A stretch of DNA of 53,374 nt from a candidate division FCPU426 bacterium (GCA_027451505.1 DAIDJD010000143.1:1-53374); one strand, 5' to 3'; counted from the stretch's first letter, positions 21,065 to 31,501 are shown. Numbers and translations are program-made. Notes: a model not told the origin generated them from the letters alone.

Positions 21065-21406
21065 ATGGCAGGGTATCGGATCAAGGAATACCTACTCAAT
21101 GGCGAGAGCCCCTTCAGGCAATGGCTTGATGCGCTGGACAAGCCTGTTCGTATTCGGATCCAGGCCAGGATTCAACGATTCGAAGTGGGCAACCTGGGCA
21201 AAGGGCGACACTTTGCTTCTGGTCTCTGCGAAGCGATCCTGGATTTTGGACCTGGCTATCGGCTCTATTACGGTCTGCATGGGGACACTCTGGTTGTCCT
21301 CCTCTGCGGTGGTTCCAAGTCGGGACAACAGAGCGACATAGCCCGAGCAATGCAATACTGGGAAGACTACCTACAGGAGAAGGGCCATGCCCAAAAAGAG
21401 TGTTGA
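21065..21406 (+). CDS. RelE/HigB-like addiction module toxin (TIGR02683-like)
   Basis: SPFRQWLDALDKPVRIRIQARIQRFEVGNLGKGRHFASGLCEAILDFGPGYRLYYGLHGDTLVVLLCGGSKSGQQSDIARA; matches the family consensus in layout. Overlaps the antitoxin by 20 nt. Confidence 0.88.
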   Translation: MAGYRIKEYLLNGESPFRQWLDALDKPVRIRIQARIQRFEVGNLGKGRHFASGLCEAILDFGPGYRLYYGLHGDTLVVLLCGGSKSGQQSDIARAMQYWEDYLQEKGHAQKEC

Positions 21407-21722
21407 TTGGAATGAGGGGCTGCTGGAGGACCTCAAGGACCCTGAATTCGCCAAGGGTTTTGTCCACGCTTGCCTGGAGGAGGGAATCCCCCTGAAGGTA
21501 GCCGTGGGCAAAGTTGTGAAGGCGCAGGGTTATTCTGCTGTAGCTCGCAGAATCCACATGGCGGTTCCAAATGTCATAAGGGCGGCTCAACCCAAGTCCA
21601 ACCCCACCCTTGAGACATTTGAAAAATTGATGGCTGGGGTAGGCTTGAAATTTGCCGCAGACTCTATTGGCGTCACCGGAGTCAAACGCAACGGTTCCCG
21701 CAGGTTGGCGAAAGCAATTTAA
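21387..21722 (+). CDS. Cognate helix-turn-helix addiction module antidote (TIGR02684/HigA-like)
   Basis: DPEFAKGFVHACLEEGIPLKVAVGKVVKAQGYSAVARRIHMAVPNVIRAAQPKSNPTLETFEKLMAGVGLKF. Confidence 0.83.
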   Translation: MPKKSVDWNEGLLEDLKDPEFAKGFVHACLEEGIPLKVAVGKVVKAQGYSAVARRIHMAVPNVIRAAQPKSNPTLETFEKLMAGVGLKFAADSIGVTGVKRNGSRRLAKAI

Positions 21723-21871
21723 ACGGGAGCCCCCTGAGGCTTGAGAACCTCCTCCCGCAGGATGTGGTCACAAACTTCCTTGGGTGTGCTTCCCCTGGCG
21801 TAGAGTCGGCGTGGGGGCTGGGCCGCGACGTTGTGGGAGAAGCCGACATTACGGCCGGGGGAAATGGGCGC

Positions 21872-22306
21872 TCACCAAGGCAGGGGCCGGTCGCGGATCG
21901 GGGCAGCGTCTTTGGGGATGTCCTTGAGGCGGGCCCCTCCGGCGCGTATGCAGATCCATTTCAGGGGCACCGGGCTCGTGGGCGCGCAGCGCCAAGTGCG
22001 CAGCACACCCTGGCCCACCCGCACTGCGGTGCCGGCCTTGACCGGAACGACCCGGTCGTCCAGACCCATCTCGCCCTCGCCCTCCAGGAACAAATAGAGC
22101 TCCTCCAGGACGGAATGGGAGTGCCAATAGTCGACGCCCTCGCCCGGGACGCGCGAATTGAGCGAGACCCCGAAGTATCCCAGGTCCATCTCGCGGTCCA
22201 CGAATTTTCGGCCCGGAGCCAGCGTTTGGGGGGAGTACCCGCCGAAGAAGGCGCCCCAGGACTCCATAGGCCCGAATTCCACAACTTGGTAATCCGATTC
22301 CGCCAT
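21872..22306 (-). CDS. Cupin-domain protein
   Basis: VDYWHSHSVLEELYLFLEGEGEMGLDDRVVPVKAGTAVRVGQGVLRTWRC. Confidence 0.85.
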   Translation of the reverse strand: MAESDYQVVEFGPMESWGAFFGGYSPQTLAPGRKFVDREMDLGYFGVSLNSRVPGEGVDYWHSHSVLEELYLFLEGEGEMGLDDRVVPVKAGTAVRVGQGVLRTWRCAPTSPVPLKWICIRAGGARLKDIPKDAAPIRDRPLPW

Positions 22307-22392
22307 CCTCGCCTCCTGGAAGGGTCTTGGGGCGGCGTCCCGCCTGCACGCCTAAGCTGGCCCGTCGGCCCGGCCCAGGCTATCATAGCCCC

Positions 22393-22680
22393 ATGCCCAC
22401 CCCCACGCGGAAGATCCCCGGCGGGACGGTCCATCCCCTGCCGCCGGACCTGCGCTCCATGCTCCGGGCCGACGCCGCGGCGCGCGCGGCCTGGGACGAC
22501 GTCACGCCCCTGGCCCGCAACGAGTGGATCTGCTGGATCACGTTCTTCAAGAAACCCGAGACCCGGGTGGAGCACCTACGCCGGGCCCGGGAACAGCTCA
22601 AGGCGGGAAAGCGCCGGCCCTGCTGCTGGCCGGGCTGTCCGCACCGGGAGCGCGGCTCCGGGAGCCGCGGGCGGCCCTGA
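22393..22680 (+). CDS. YdeI/OmpD-associated (OmdA) C-terminal-type domain protein
   Basis: GTVHPLPPDLRSMLRADAAARAAWDDVTPLARNEWICWITFFKKPETRVEHLRRAREQLKAGKRRPCCWPGC. Confidence 0.75.
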   Translation: MPTPTRKIPGGTVHPLPPDLRSMLRADAAARAAWDDVTPLARNEWICWITFFKKPETRVEHLRRAREQLKAGKRRPCCWPGCPHRERGSGSRGRP

Positions 22681-22768
22681 CCCGCGCGGGCCTCCCGCAT
22701 CGTTCCAGGAATGACGATCCGTCCCCAACGGCGTCCCCCGCGCCGAAACCACCCCTCCGGGAAGCGCC

Positions 22769-23467
22769 ATGCTCACCCTCAGACCGGGCACCCAACGCGG
22801 CCGGGCCGATCACGGCTGGCTCCTGTCCCTGCACACCTTTTCCTTCGCGCAATACCACGACCCGGCGCACATGGGCTTCCGCTGCCTGCGCGTGATCAAC
22901 GAGGACCGGGTCCAGGGAGGCCACGGCTTCGACCTGCATCCCCACCAGGACGTGGAAGTCCTCACCTACGTGCTTGAGGGCGCCCTGGAGCACCAGGACA
23001 GCCTGGGGCGGCGCGCCACGATCCGCGCGGGGGAGGCTCAGCTCATCAGCGCCGGGACCGGGATCGCGCACAGCGAGGTCAACGCCTCACCGACGGAGGA
23101 GACCCACTTCCTGCAGATCTGGATCCTCCCCTCCCGGCGTGGGGGCGAACCCGCGTACCACCAAGCCACGCTGACGGAATCCGCCTTGCGCAACCGCCTG
23201 GCTCCGGTCGCCTCGGGCGACGGCCGGGAGGGCTCCCTACCTTTGCTCCAGGACGCCGTGGTGGAGGCCTGCCGCCTGGACGCGGGGGCCCGGGTGGGGC
23301 GCACCTTGCTGCCCGGGCGCCACGCTTGGGTGCAGGTGGCGCGGGGAAAGCTGGAACTCCAGGGCCAGCGGCTCGTCCAGGGGGATGGGGCCGCGCTCAG
23401 CGGGGAGCGCTCCCTGGATATTCGGGCGGCCGGCGCCTGCGAATTCCTCCTGTTCGACCTTCCCTGA
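22769..23467 (+). CDS. Pirin family protein (bicupin)
   Basis: GFRCLRVINEDRVQGGHGFDLHPHQDVEVLTYVLEGALEHQDSLG...GEAQLISAGTGIAHSEVNASPTEETHFLQIWILP. Confidence 0.93.
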   Translation: MLTLRPGTQRGRADHGWLLSLHTFSFAQYHDPAHMGFRCLRVINEDRVQGGHGFDLHPHQDVEVLTYVLEGALEHQDSLGRRATIRAGEAQLISAGTGIAHSEVNASPTEETHFLQIWILPSRRGGEPAYHQATLTESALRNRLAPVASGDGREGSLPLLQDAVVEACRLDAGARVGRTLLPGRHAWVQVARGKLELQGQRLVQGDGAALSGERSLDIRAAGACEFLLFDLP

Positions 23468-23479
23468 GGCCACCCCGGC

Positions 23480-23983
23480 CTAACGCCCCCCATCGCGCAG
23501 GGGCGCCGGCAATTGCTCCAGGGCCGCGGGGGTCCAGACGGCCCCGGCCGAGGCGGGCCTGAGGCGAGCCAGCAGACGCAAAGCCTCCCCCCGCTCCAAC
23601 TGCGCGGAGCAGTACGCGCGGCCCTCGAACTGCAGCTCGACCTCGTAGGTGCCGGCGGGGTTCTTGGGCGGGCGGCAGTCCACCCCCCGGATCCCGTCCC
23701 AGGCCACGAAGCGGTAGCGGAAGGCCCCCAAAGACAGGTACCGCAGCCCAGCCGGCTCCAGCCGGAACCTGGGCCTCGCGGTGGAGGCGGCCAAGGCCAA
23801 AAAAACCGCCGCCAGCCCCAGGCTGGCCACCAGGTCCATGCCGTAGTCCTGGGGGCCGGCCTTGGCCATGCGATGGACGTCCAGGCCGCACTCCACGATC
23901 TGGGTGAGCATGAGGAACCCCCAGACCCAAGGGGAACGCAGAATCCCGCGTTCGCGGAAGTCGTTGGGCGAGGCTTCCTTCAC
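23480..23983 (-). CDS. Small membrane protein with PH-like C-terminus, hypothetical
   Basis: GTG start 23983; two TM segments, then RFRLEPAGLRYLSLGAFRYRFVAWDGIRGVDCRP... Confidence 0.6.
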   Translation of the reverse strand: MKEASPNDFRERGILRSPWVWGFLMLTQIVECGLDVHRMAKAGPQDYGMDLVASLGLAAVFLALAASTARPRFRLEPAGLRYLSLGAFRYRFVAWDGIRGVDCRPPKNPAGTYEVELQFEGRAYCSAQLERGEALRLLARLRPASAGAVWTPAALEQLPAPLRDGGR

Positions 23984-24594
23984 GATTCCCCCTTGGTTCG
24001 GGCCGTCGGCCCGTGGAAGGCGCGGCGCTCCTGGAGCATGGCCAGAATGGCGGCCTGGCGCCGGGCCAGGGTTTCGGGTTTCTTGGCCGTGGCCAAGCGG
24101 TAGGCGATGGCGTAGCGGTTGGCCTTGTCCAGGCCCTCGAAAAAGGCTTGGGCGCCCTTGTGGCGGGCGAGGGCCTTGAGAAAGCCCTCGGGCAGCGCCG
24201 CGTCGGAGCGCGAGGGCGGGGCATAGGCCTGGGCCCAGCGCCCGTTGGCCTTGGCCTCGGCCACCCGCGCCAGGCCCGCGGGCCGCATGCGCCCTTCCCG
24301 GGCCAGCCGCTCCACGTGCCCGACATTGACTTGGGACCAGAGGCTGCCCGCGCGGCGGGGGGTGAAGCGCCTGAGCCAGGACCGGGCATCGCCCTTGCGC
24401 AGGGGGCCGTCGATCCACCCGTAGCACAGGGCGCCGTCCAAGGCCTGCGCGTAGCTCATGGAAGCCACGCCCGATGCCTTCTTGTACAGCCGCACCCATA
24501 GGCCCGGATGGGAGGCGTGGTGGGACTCCAGCCAGGCCTCCCAGTCCTTCGCCGAGGGGAAGGCGCGGATCTCGCCGGGGACCGGGGCCGTCAT
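23980..24594 (-). CDS. YdeI/OmdA family protein
   Basis: FPSAKDWEAWLESHHASHPGLWVRLYKKASGVASMSYAQALDGALCYGWIDGPLRKGDARSWLRRFTPRRAGSLWSQVNVGHVERL. Confidence 0.9.
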   Translation of the reverse strand: MTAPVPGEIRAFPSAKDWEAWLESHHASHPGLWVRLYKKASGVASMSYAQALDGALCYGWIDGPLRKGDARSWLRRFTPRRAGSLWSQVNVGHVERLAREGRMRPAGLARVAEAKANGRWAQAYAPPSRSDAALPEGFLKALARHKGAQAFFEGLDKANRYAIAYRLATAKKPETLARRQAAILAMLQERRAFHGPTARTKGES

Positions 24595-25133
24595 TCCGCT
24601 CCCTGGAGCAGGGCCGCCAGGGCCTCGACCGTGCGCAGGTTGCGCAGCGTGCACACCGTCTTGAGCCGGGAGTCGAAGTAGGCGTTGGTGAGTTTGGTGC
24701 CGGCCACCCCGTGCGGCAGGAGCAGGTGCACTTCGCGTCCCAGCACCCGGACCTCCTCGCCCGGGGCGCGGGGCGCCTGCCGCACTGCCGCGTCCGCGGC
24801 GGCCTTGGCCGGCGCTTCCTTGAGGAAACCGATGTGGCGGTGGGCGGGATCGGCCCCCGGAAAGGGCCGGGCGGCCAGGGCCTCCCCCCATTCCCGCGCG
24901 GAACGCTGGACCACCGGCGCTTCGAACCCGAAGCGCCCGCGCAGGGCCGCTTCCAACCGCGCCGGCAGGTCCTTGGCCAGGGCGGCGGGGGCCTCGTAGA
25001 CGGCGTTGCCGCTTTGGATGTGGGTCACCACGCCGCCGCAGCCGAGCCCGGCCATGACCTCCTTCAGCTCGGCCATGGGCATCCGATGGGCGCCCCCGAC
25101 GTTGACGCCGCGCAGCAGGACCAGGAAACGCAT
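24591..25133 (-). CDS. DUF1697 family protein
   Basis: MRFLVLLRGVNVGGAHRMPMAELKEVMAGLGCGGVVTHIQSGNAVYEA. Confidence 0.92.
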   Translation of the reverse strand: MRFLVLLRGVNVGGAHRMPMAELKEVMAGLGCGGVVTHIQSGNAVYEAPAALAKDLPARLEAALRGRFGFEAPVVQRSAREWGEALAARPFPGADPAHRHIGFLKEAPAKAAADAAVRQAPRAPGEEVRVLGREVHLLLPHGVAGTKLTNAYFDSRLKTVCTLRNLRTVEALAALLQGAE

Positions 25134-25159
25134 GGGTCGCTCCGGCCGGGACGGGCCCC

Positions 25160-26665
<1,506 letters not shown>

Positions 26666-26792
26666 TTAGGCCGGGGACCCAGGGGTGTCAACCTAGGCCC
26701 GGGCGGGGCCCCCCAAAGGCGTCACAGTCCGGGCCCGCGGCGCGTATCGTAGGGAAGGGGCAGGCCGCCCCGCCGGGACACAAGGGGGAGCC

Positions 26793-27116
26793 ATGAAGGC
26801 GCTGGGACTGGTCGGGCTTTTGGTCGTGCTCGGGATCGCGGGATGGATCATGGTGGGGCAGGGAGGCCCTTCCGCCGCGTTGGGCGGCGGGGAGCTGGCC
26901 GAGGCCTCGCGGGCCCAGGCCATGGAACAGAGCGCCCGCAACGCCGTGGCGGAGGCGGACCTGGCGAATTTGAAAACGGCGGTGTCCGCGTTCCAAGCGG
27001 CCCAGGGGCGCCTGCCCGGGAGCCTCGACGAACTCAAGGACGGGGGCTACATCCAGTCCGTGCCCGCAGGGGTTCGCTACGACCCCGCCACCGGGGCCGT
27101 GACCGCGGTGCCTTGA
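26793..27116 (+). CDS. Small N-terminally anchored pseudopilin-like protein, hypothetical
   Basis: MKALGLVGLLVVLGIAGWIMV TM; C-terminal EADLANLKTAVSAFQAAQGRLPGSLDELKDGGYIQSVPAGVRYDPATG resembles type II/IV pseudopilin layout. GGGGGAG ribosome site. Confidence 0.6.
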   Translation: MKALGLVGLLVVLGIAGWIMVGQGGPSAALGGGELAEASRAQAMEQSARNAVAEADLANLKTAVSAFQAAQGRLPGSLDELKDGGYIQSVPAGVRYDPATGAVTAVP

Positions 27117-27121
27117 AGGCC

Positions 27122-27562
27122 TCAGCCCAGGAGGCCCAGGAGCCGGCGCAGGCCCTCCTGGGCCAGGGAGGCCATGCGCACGCCGGCCACGGGCTCGCCG
27201 GCGGATTCCCCGGTCCACACCACCTCGCCCAGCAGCTTCACCACCCGCCTATCCCCGGGAAGGTGCACGTCCAGGCACAGGCCCTTGCCCGTGGAGACCC
27301 CCTCCAGGCCTTGCACTTTCAGGCGCAGCCCCGAGGCCGAAACGTCGCGGCTCTCCAGGCGCGTGAGCCCGTGGCGCGGCCGGCTCAGGGAAAGGGCCTC
27401 GTCGTCGAGCTCGGCGAAACCCTGGCCCGCCATCAGCGCGTGGCGTTCCTCGGGGCGCACCAAACGCGCGTCCACGCGCAGGCGCGCCGCGGTGCGCGGG
27501 GTGATCCTTTTTTCGCCGGATTCGGGGACGGTGGGGCGCGGTTCGGGATGGTCCTGGGTCAC
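27122..27562 (-). CDS. PilZ domain protein
   Basis: RTAAR (RxxxR) and DVSASG (DxSxxG); GTG start. Confidence 0.75.
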   Translation of the reverse strand: MTQDHPEPRPTVPESGEKRITPRTAARLRVDARLVRPEERHALMAGQGFAELDDEALSLSRPRHGLTRLESRDVSASGLRLKVQGLEGVSTGKGLCLDVHLPGDRRVVKLLGEVVWTGESAGEPVAGVRMASLAQEGLRRLLGLLG

Positions 27563-27576
27563 GTAGCTTCCGGACC

Positions 27577-28017
27577 TCAGGCGGGGACGGCTTCGCGGTC
27601 CCGGGGCAGCAGGGCCAGATAGCTCTTGAGGCGTTTGAGTCCGTCCTCGTCCATGGCGGCGAAACGCAGTCCGCAGGAATGGGGCCGGGTCTCGTCGGCG
27701 GCGGGTTGGGACCACACCACCTCGGCCAGGGCCTTGAGCGCCACGCGTTCGTCCAAAAGATGCAGGTCCAGGGCCGCCACCTCCCCTTCCTTCATGGGCA
27801 GGGGTCCTTCCAGGCACAGGCCGCCGGGACTGAGATTCTTGATGCGTGCCGGCAGCATGCCTTGGCGGGGCCGGCTCAGGGCCAAGCTGGCGTAGGCCAG
27901 TTCGCTGTAGCCGTGGCCGTCGAGGATGTCCTTGATCTCGGCGGAGGAAAGGGGCTTGCAGTCCACCCGCATGCGTACCGGAATGCGGTTGGAACTTCTC
28001 TGCTCCGTGAACACCAT
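27577..28017 (-). CDS. PilZ domain protein, tandem paralog
   Basis: RSSNRIPVRMRVD and NLSPGGLCLEG; same length as the 27122-27562 gene. Confidence 0.8.
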   Translation of the reverse strand: MVFTEQRSSNRIPVRMRVDCKPLSSAEIKDILDGHGYSELAYASLALSRPRQGMLPARIKNLSPGGLCLEGPLPMKEGEVAALDLHLLDERVALKALAEVVWSQPAADETRPHSCGLRFAAMDEDGLKRLKSYLALLPRDREAVPA

Positions 28018-28086
28018 GTCAGCCTCGTTTCAGTGTGCGCGATTTCCATAGTCTATCAAAGAACCTCACACATGGAGGAGAAAATT

Positions 28087-28149
28087 GGTTAAATTCAATC
28101 GATTAAACCAGGTTAAATCAGATACTTTCCTACAACTAATGCATTAACC
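28087..28149. promoter_or_regulatory. AT-rich intergenic region with iterated GGTTAAAT/ATTAAACC/ATTAACC motifs
   Basis: GGTTAAAT at 28087-28094 and 28111-28118, ATTAAACC at 28102-28109, ATTAACC at 28143-28149. Confidence 0.4.
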
Positions 28150-28303
28150 ATTAGACAATTTCTTCAAAGCCATTAGGAGGCTGTTTTTAAGGTAAATTTT
28201 TCGTTACGGACCCCGAACCCCCCTGCGCCCCGCTTTTTCTTGGCGCGGGCCAATCCTCTGCGCTAAGGTGTCCGGACCCACTTAGCCCCAACTCAAGGCC
28301 GCC

Positions 28304-30019
28304 ATGAACGCCCGCCCGTGGACCCGGTTCTACGCCCCCAACACCCCCCACGAACTGCCGCCCCTACCCGAGGACCACCTGGCGCGCTTCCTGCGGGCCC
28401 ACGCAAGCCTGCACAGCCATAGGCCGGCCTTCACCACCGTGCTACCGGGAGGCCAATCCGGCACCCTCAGCTTCGGACGGCTCGACGAGCTCAGCGATGC
28501 CTTCGCCGCGCACCTGCGCGAGGACCTGGGGCTCAAACCCGGCGAGCGGGTGGCCCTGCAGCTGCCCAACTGCCTGGCCTACCCCATCGCCGCCTTCGGC
28601 GTGCTCAAGGCCGGGTTGGTGCTGGTCAACACCAACCCGCTCTACACCCCCGCGGAGATGGCCTACCAACTCAAGGACAGCGGTGCCGCGGCCCTGGTGA
28701 TCCTGGACCTCTTCGCCGACAAGCTGGAGGCCGGACTGGCCGGGACCGGGGTGCGCCACGTGGTGCGGGCCTCGCTGGCCGAGGGCTTCGGGACGCTCCA
28801 GGGGGCCTTGGTGCGCTTCGTGCTCGAGCGCATGCAGCGCCGCGTGCCGCGCCAGGCCCGCGGCCTCGCGGACCTGCGCTCGGCCCTGGAGGCGGGACGC
28901 CGGCGCATCGCCTCGGGCGCCGACCCCATCGCCTACACCTCCGGATCGGGCCCGGACTCCCTGGCCTGCCTTCAGTACACCGGGGGGACCACCGGCGTGA
29001 GCAAGGGCACCATGCTCACCCACGGCAACCTGCTGAGCAACGTCGAGCAAACCTGGCTTTTCTGCCGCCACCGCATCGTGCCGGAGCAGGAGGTCGTGCT
29101 CGCCCCGCTGCCTCTGTACCACATCTTCGCCTTCACCGTGAACCTGCTGACGTTCTACCGCACCGGATCGCACGGCATCCTGGTGCCCAGCCCGCGGCCC
29201 CTGTCCAACCTGAAGGCCGCCTTCCGCGGGCGCCGGATCACGTGGATGTGCGGGGTGAACACCCTTTACGCCGGGCTGCTGGCCGAGCCCTGGTTCCGGG
29301 AGCGCCCGCCCGAAAGCCTCAAGTTCTCATTGGCCGGGGGCGCGGCCCTGCTGAGCGCGGTGGCCGAACGCTGGCGGGTGCTTCAGGGGAACCCCGTGAC
29401 CGAGGGCTACGGCCTCAGCGAAGCCTCCCCCGTCGTCTGCGTCAATCCCCTGGGCGGGGAGCGGGTGGGCTGCATCGGGGTGCCGCTGCCCGGCACCGAC
29501 GTGCGCCTGCTGCACGACGATGGGAGCGAGGCCCGCCAAGGCGAGGCCGGCGAGCTGTGCGTGCGCGGCCCCCAGGTCATGAAGGGCTACTGGAACCGGC
29601 CCGAGGACACGGCCCAGGTGCTCCGGGACGGCTGGCTGCGCACGGGGGACGTGGCCGTGATGGACGAGGACGGCTTCCTGCGCATCGTGGACCGGCTCAA
29701 GGACGTGGTGGTGGTCAGCGGCTTCAAGGTCTTCCCCAACGAGGTGGAGGACTGCCTGGCCAAGCTGCAGGGGGTGCGCCTCGCCGCGGTGGTGGGGGCC
29801 CCGGCCGGGGACCACGGCGAGCAGGTGGTGGCTTTCGTGGTGGGCGAACCGGGGTCCCGGCTGACCGAGGAGGCGGTGCGGGAGCACTGCCGCCTGAGCC
29901 TGACCGCCTACAAGGTGCCCAAACGGGTGGTGTTCAAGGACGACCTTCCCAAATCCAACATCGGCAAGATCCTGCGCAAGGACCTCAAGGCCGAGGCCGC
30001 CCGCGTGGTCGCGGCATGA
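28304..30019 (+). CDS. Long-chain acyl-CoA synthetase (AMP-binding)
   Basis: LQYTGGTTGVSKGTMLTHGNL; EGYGLSEASPVVCVNP; GWLRTGDVAVMDEDGFLRIVDRLKDVVVVSGFKVFPNEVED; KSNIGKILRKDL. Confidence 0.95.
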   Translation: MNARPWTRFYAPNTPHELPPLPEDHLARFLRAHASLHSHRPAFTTVLPGGQSGTLSFGRLDELSDAFAAHLREDLGLKPGERVALQLPNCLAYPIAAFGVLKAGLVLVNTNPLYTPAEMAYQLKDSGAAALVILDLFADKLEAGLAGTGVRHVVRASLAEGFGTLQGALVRFVLERMQRRVPRQARGLADLRSALEAGRRRIASGADPIAYTSGSGPDSLACLQYTGGTTGVSKGTMLTHGNLLSNVEQTWLFCRHRIVPEQEVVLAPLPLYHIFAFTVNLLTFYRTGSHGILVPSPRPLSNLKAAFRGRRITWMCGVNTLYAGLLAEPWFRERPPESLKFSLAGGAALLSAVAERWRVLQGNPVTEGYGLSEASPVVCVNPLGGERVGCIGVPLPGTDVRLLHDDGSEARQGEAGELCVRGPQVMKGYWNRPEDTAQVLRDGWLRTGDVAVMDEDGFLRIVDRLKDVVVVSGFKVFPNEVEDCLAKLQGVRLAAVVGAPAGDHGEQVVAFVVGEPGSRLTEEAVREHCRLSLTAYKVPKRVVFKDDLPKSNIGKILRKDLKAEAARVVAA

Positions 30020-30786
30020 AGCTTTTCGTCCAGACCCTGGGCCAGGGCGGCACCCCCCTGGCCTGCCTGCACGGCTTTCTCGGATCCGGCGACAACCTCT
30101 GGCCCCTGGCCGACCACCTCAGGGCCAGCCACCGCTGCCTTCTGGTGGACCTGCGGGGCCACGGCCGCAGCCCCCACGGGGGGCCCTACACCCTCGAGGG
30201 AATGGCCGACGACGTGGCCGAAACGCTCGCCGACGCCGGGGTGGGTCCCACCGCGGTGCTCGGCCACAGCCTGGGCGGCAAGGTGGCCATGGCCCTGGCC
30301 CTGCGCCACCCCGGCCTGGTGGAACGCCTGGTCCTGGCCGACATCACCATGGCCAAGGTCCCCCCGGTCTTCACCGTGCTGTTGGAGGACATGGCCAAGG
30401 TCCCCCTGGCGGGCCTGGAGCGCCGGGAGCAGGCCGAACCCTACCTCCGCGACGCCGAGCCCCTGCTGGCGACCCGACGCTTTCTTCTGAAGAACTTGGT
30501 GGCGCTCCCGGAGGGGGGCTTCCGCTGGCGCCTGGACCTGGAGGGGCTCACCCGGGACCATCCCCGCATCCTCGACGCGGTGCCCGCGGAGGGTTCCCCG
30601 TACCCGGGCCCGACCCTGCTCATCCACGGGCGGGACAGCACCATCGTCACCCGGGAGGGGCTGGACCTGACCCGGCGTTCCTTCCCGCGCCTGGAGGTCC
30701 TCGACCTGCCGGGCGGGCACTGGATCCACGTCGACGCCAAGGACGCCTTCAACGCGGCCGTAGAGGCCTTCCTCGGCAAACCCTGA
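30016..30786 (+). CDS. Alpha/beta hydrolase (YbfF-like)
   Basis: LACLHGFLGSGDNLWPLADHL...LLVDLRGHGRSPHGG...AVLGHSLGGKVAMALALRHPGLVERLVLADI; ATGA overlap with the acyl-CoA synthetase. Confidence 0.9.
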   Translation: MKLFVQTLGQGGTPLACLHGFLGSGDNLWPLADHLRASHRCLLVDLRGHGRSPHGGPYTLEGMADDVAETLADAGVGPTAVLGHSLGGKVAMALALRHPGLVERLVLADITMAKVPPVFTVLLEDMAKVPLAGLERREQAEPYLRDAEPLLATRRFLLKNLVALPEGGFRWRLDLEGLTRDHPRILDAVPAEGSPYPGPTLLIHGRDSTIVTREGLDLTRRSFPRLEVLDLPGGHWIHVDAKDAFNAAVEAFLGKP

Positions 30787-30817
30787 GCCCGCCTCGCGGG
30801 CGGGCCTTCCCGGGATT

Positions 30818-31501
30818 TCAGGCCCGCCCGAGTTCGGCGAGGTCGCGCGGCTCCAACACGGCCTTGGGGGATTGCCCCAGCGCCACCCGCACCATGGCCC
30901 GGCCCAGGGTGGGGCCGTCCAGCACCATGCCGGCCCCCAGGACGCGCTTGAGGACCGGCAGCAGAGGCCCCAGGACGGCGTAGCCCAGGCGGGTCGCCCA
31001 GGCCCGCGAGCGGAACCCCGGAGTCGGCACCAGCGCGGCCAGGCGCACCATGCCGTGGTGGGCGAAGGGCAGGGCCAGCAGGTCGTTCTCGGTGCGGCCC
31101 TTGACCCGGGCCCACATCACCCGGCCGGCGCCGCTGGAGTCGGTCCCGGTTCCGGAGACATAGCAGAAGGCCATGCCCGGGTTGAGCTTGAGCAGGGCCC
31201 GGGCCGCGGCCAGGGTCAGGTCATGGGTGTCGCGGGTGTACTCGGCCTCGCCCAGCCCCAGTGAGGAACGCCCCAGGCAGAAGAAGCAGGCGTCGATCCC
31301 GCCCAACACCCCGGCCGCGTCGGAATAGTCGAAAAAATCGGAGCGCAGATGCTCGGTGAGCTTGGGATGGCTCCGTCCGCAGCCCCTGCGTCCGACCACG
31401 AGCACGGAGGCCACGGCCGAGTCGGCGAGGCAATGCTCCAGCACGGCGTGCCCCACCATGCCGGTGGCGCCGAACAGGGCGACCCTCAACCCCCCCTTCA
31501 C
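30818..31501 (-). CDS. NAD(P)-binding epimerase-like protein
   Basis: RVALFGATGMVGHAVLEHCLAD...ACFFCLGRSSLG...AFCYVSGTGTDSS. Confidence 0.8.
   Translation of the reverse strand: MKGGLRVALFGATGMVGHAVLEHCLADSAVASVLVVGRRGCGRSHPKLTEHLRSDFFDYSDAAGVLGGIDACFFCLGRSSLGLGEAEYTRDTHDLTLAAARALLKLNPGMAFCYVSGTGTDSSGAGRVMWARVKGRTENDLLALPFAHHGMVRLAALVPTPGFRSRAWATRLGYAVLGPLLPVLKRVLGAGMVLDGPTLGRAMVRVALGQSPKAVLEPRDLAELGRA

Noticed and set aside
20429-21722. Integrative element inserted at tRNA-Glu
   Set aside because: The TA island lies on the 5' side of the tRNA, no integrase and no repeat of the tRNA 3' end was found.
21723-21860. Minus-strand fragment reading RNVGFSHNVAAQPPRRLYARGSTPKEVCDHILREEVLKPQGAPV
   Set aside because: Possible gene remnant, but no start, no recognisable family and too short to support as a pseudogene.
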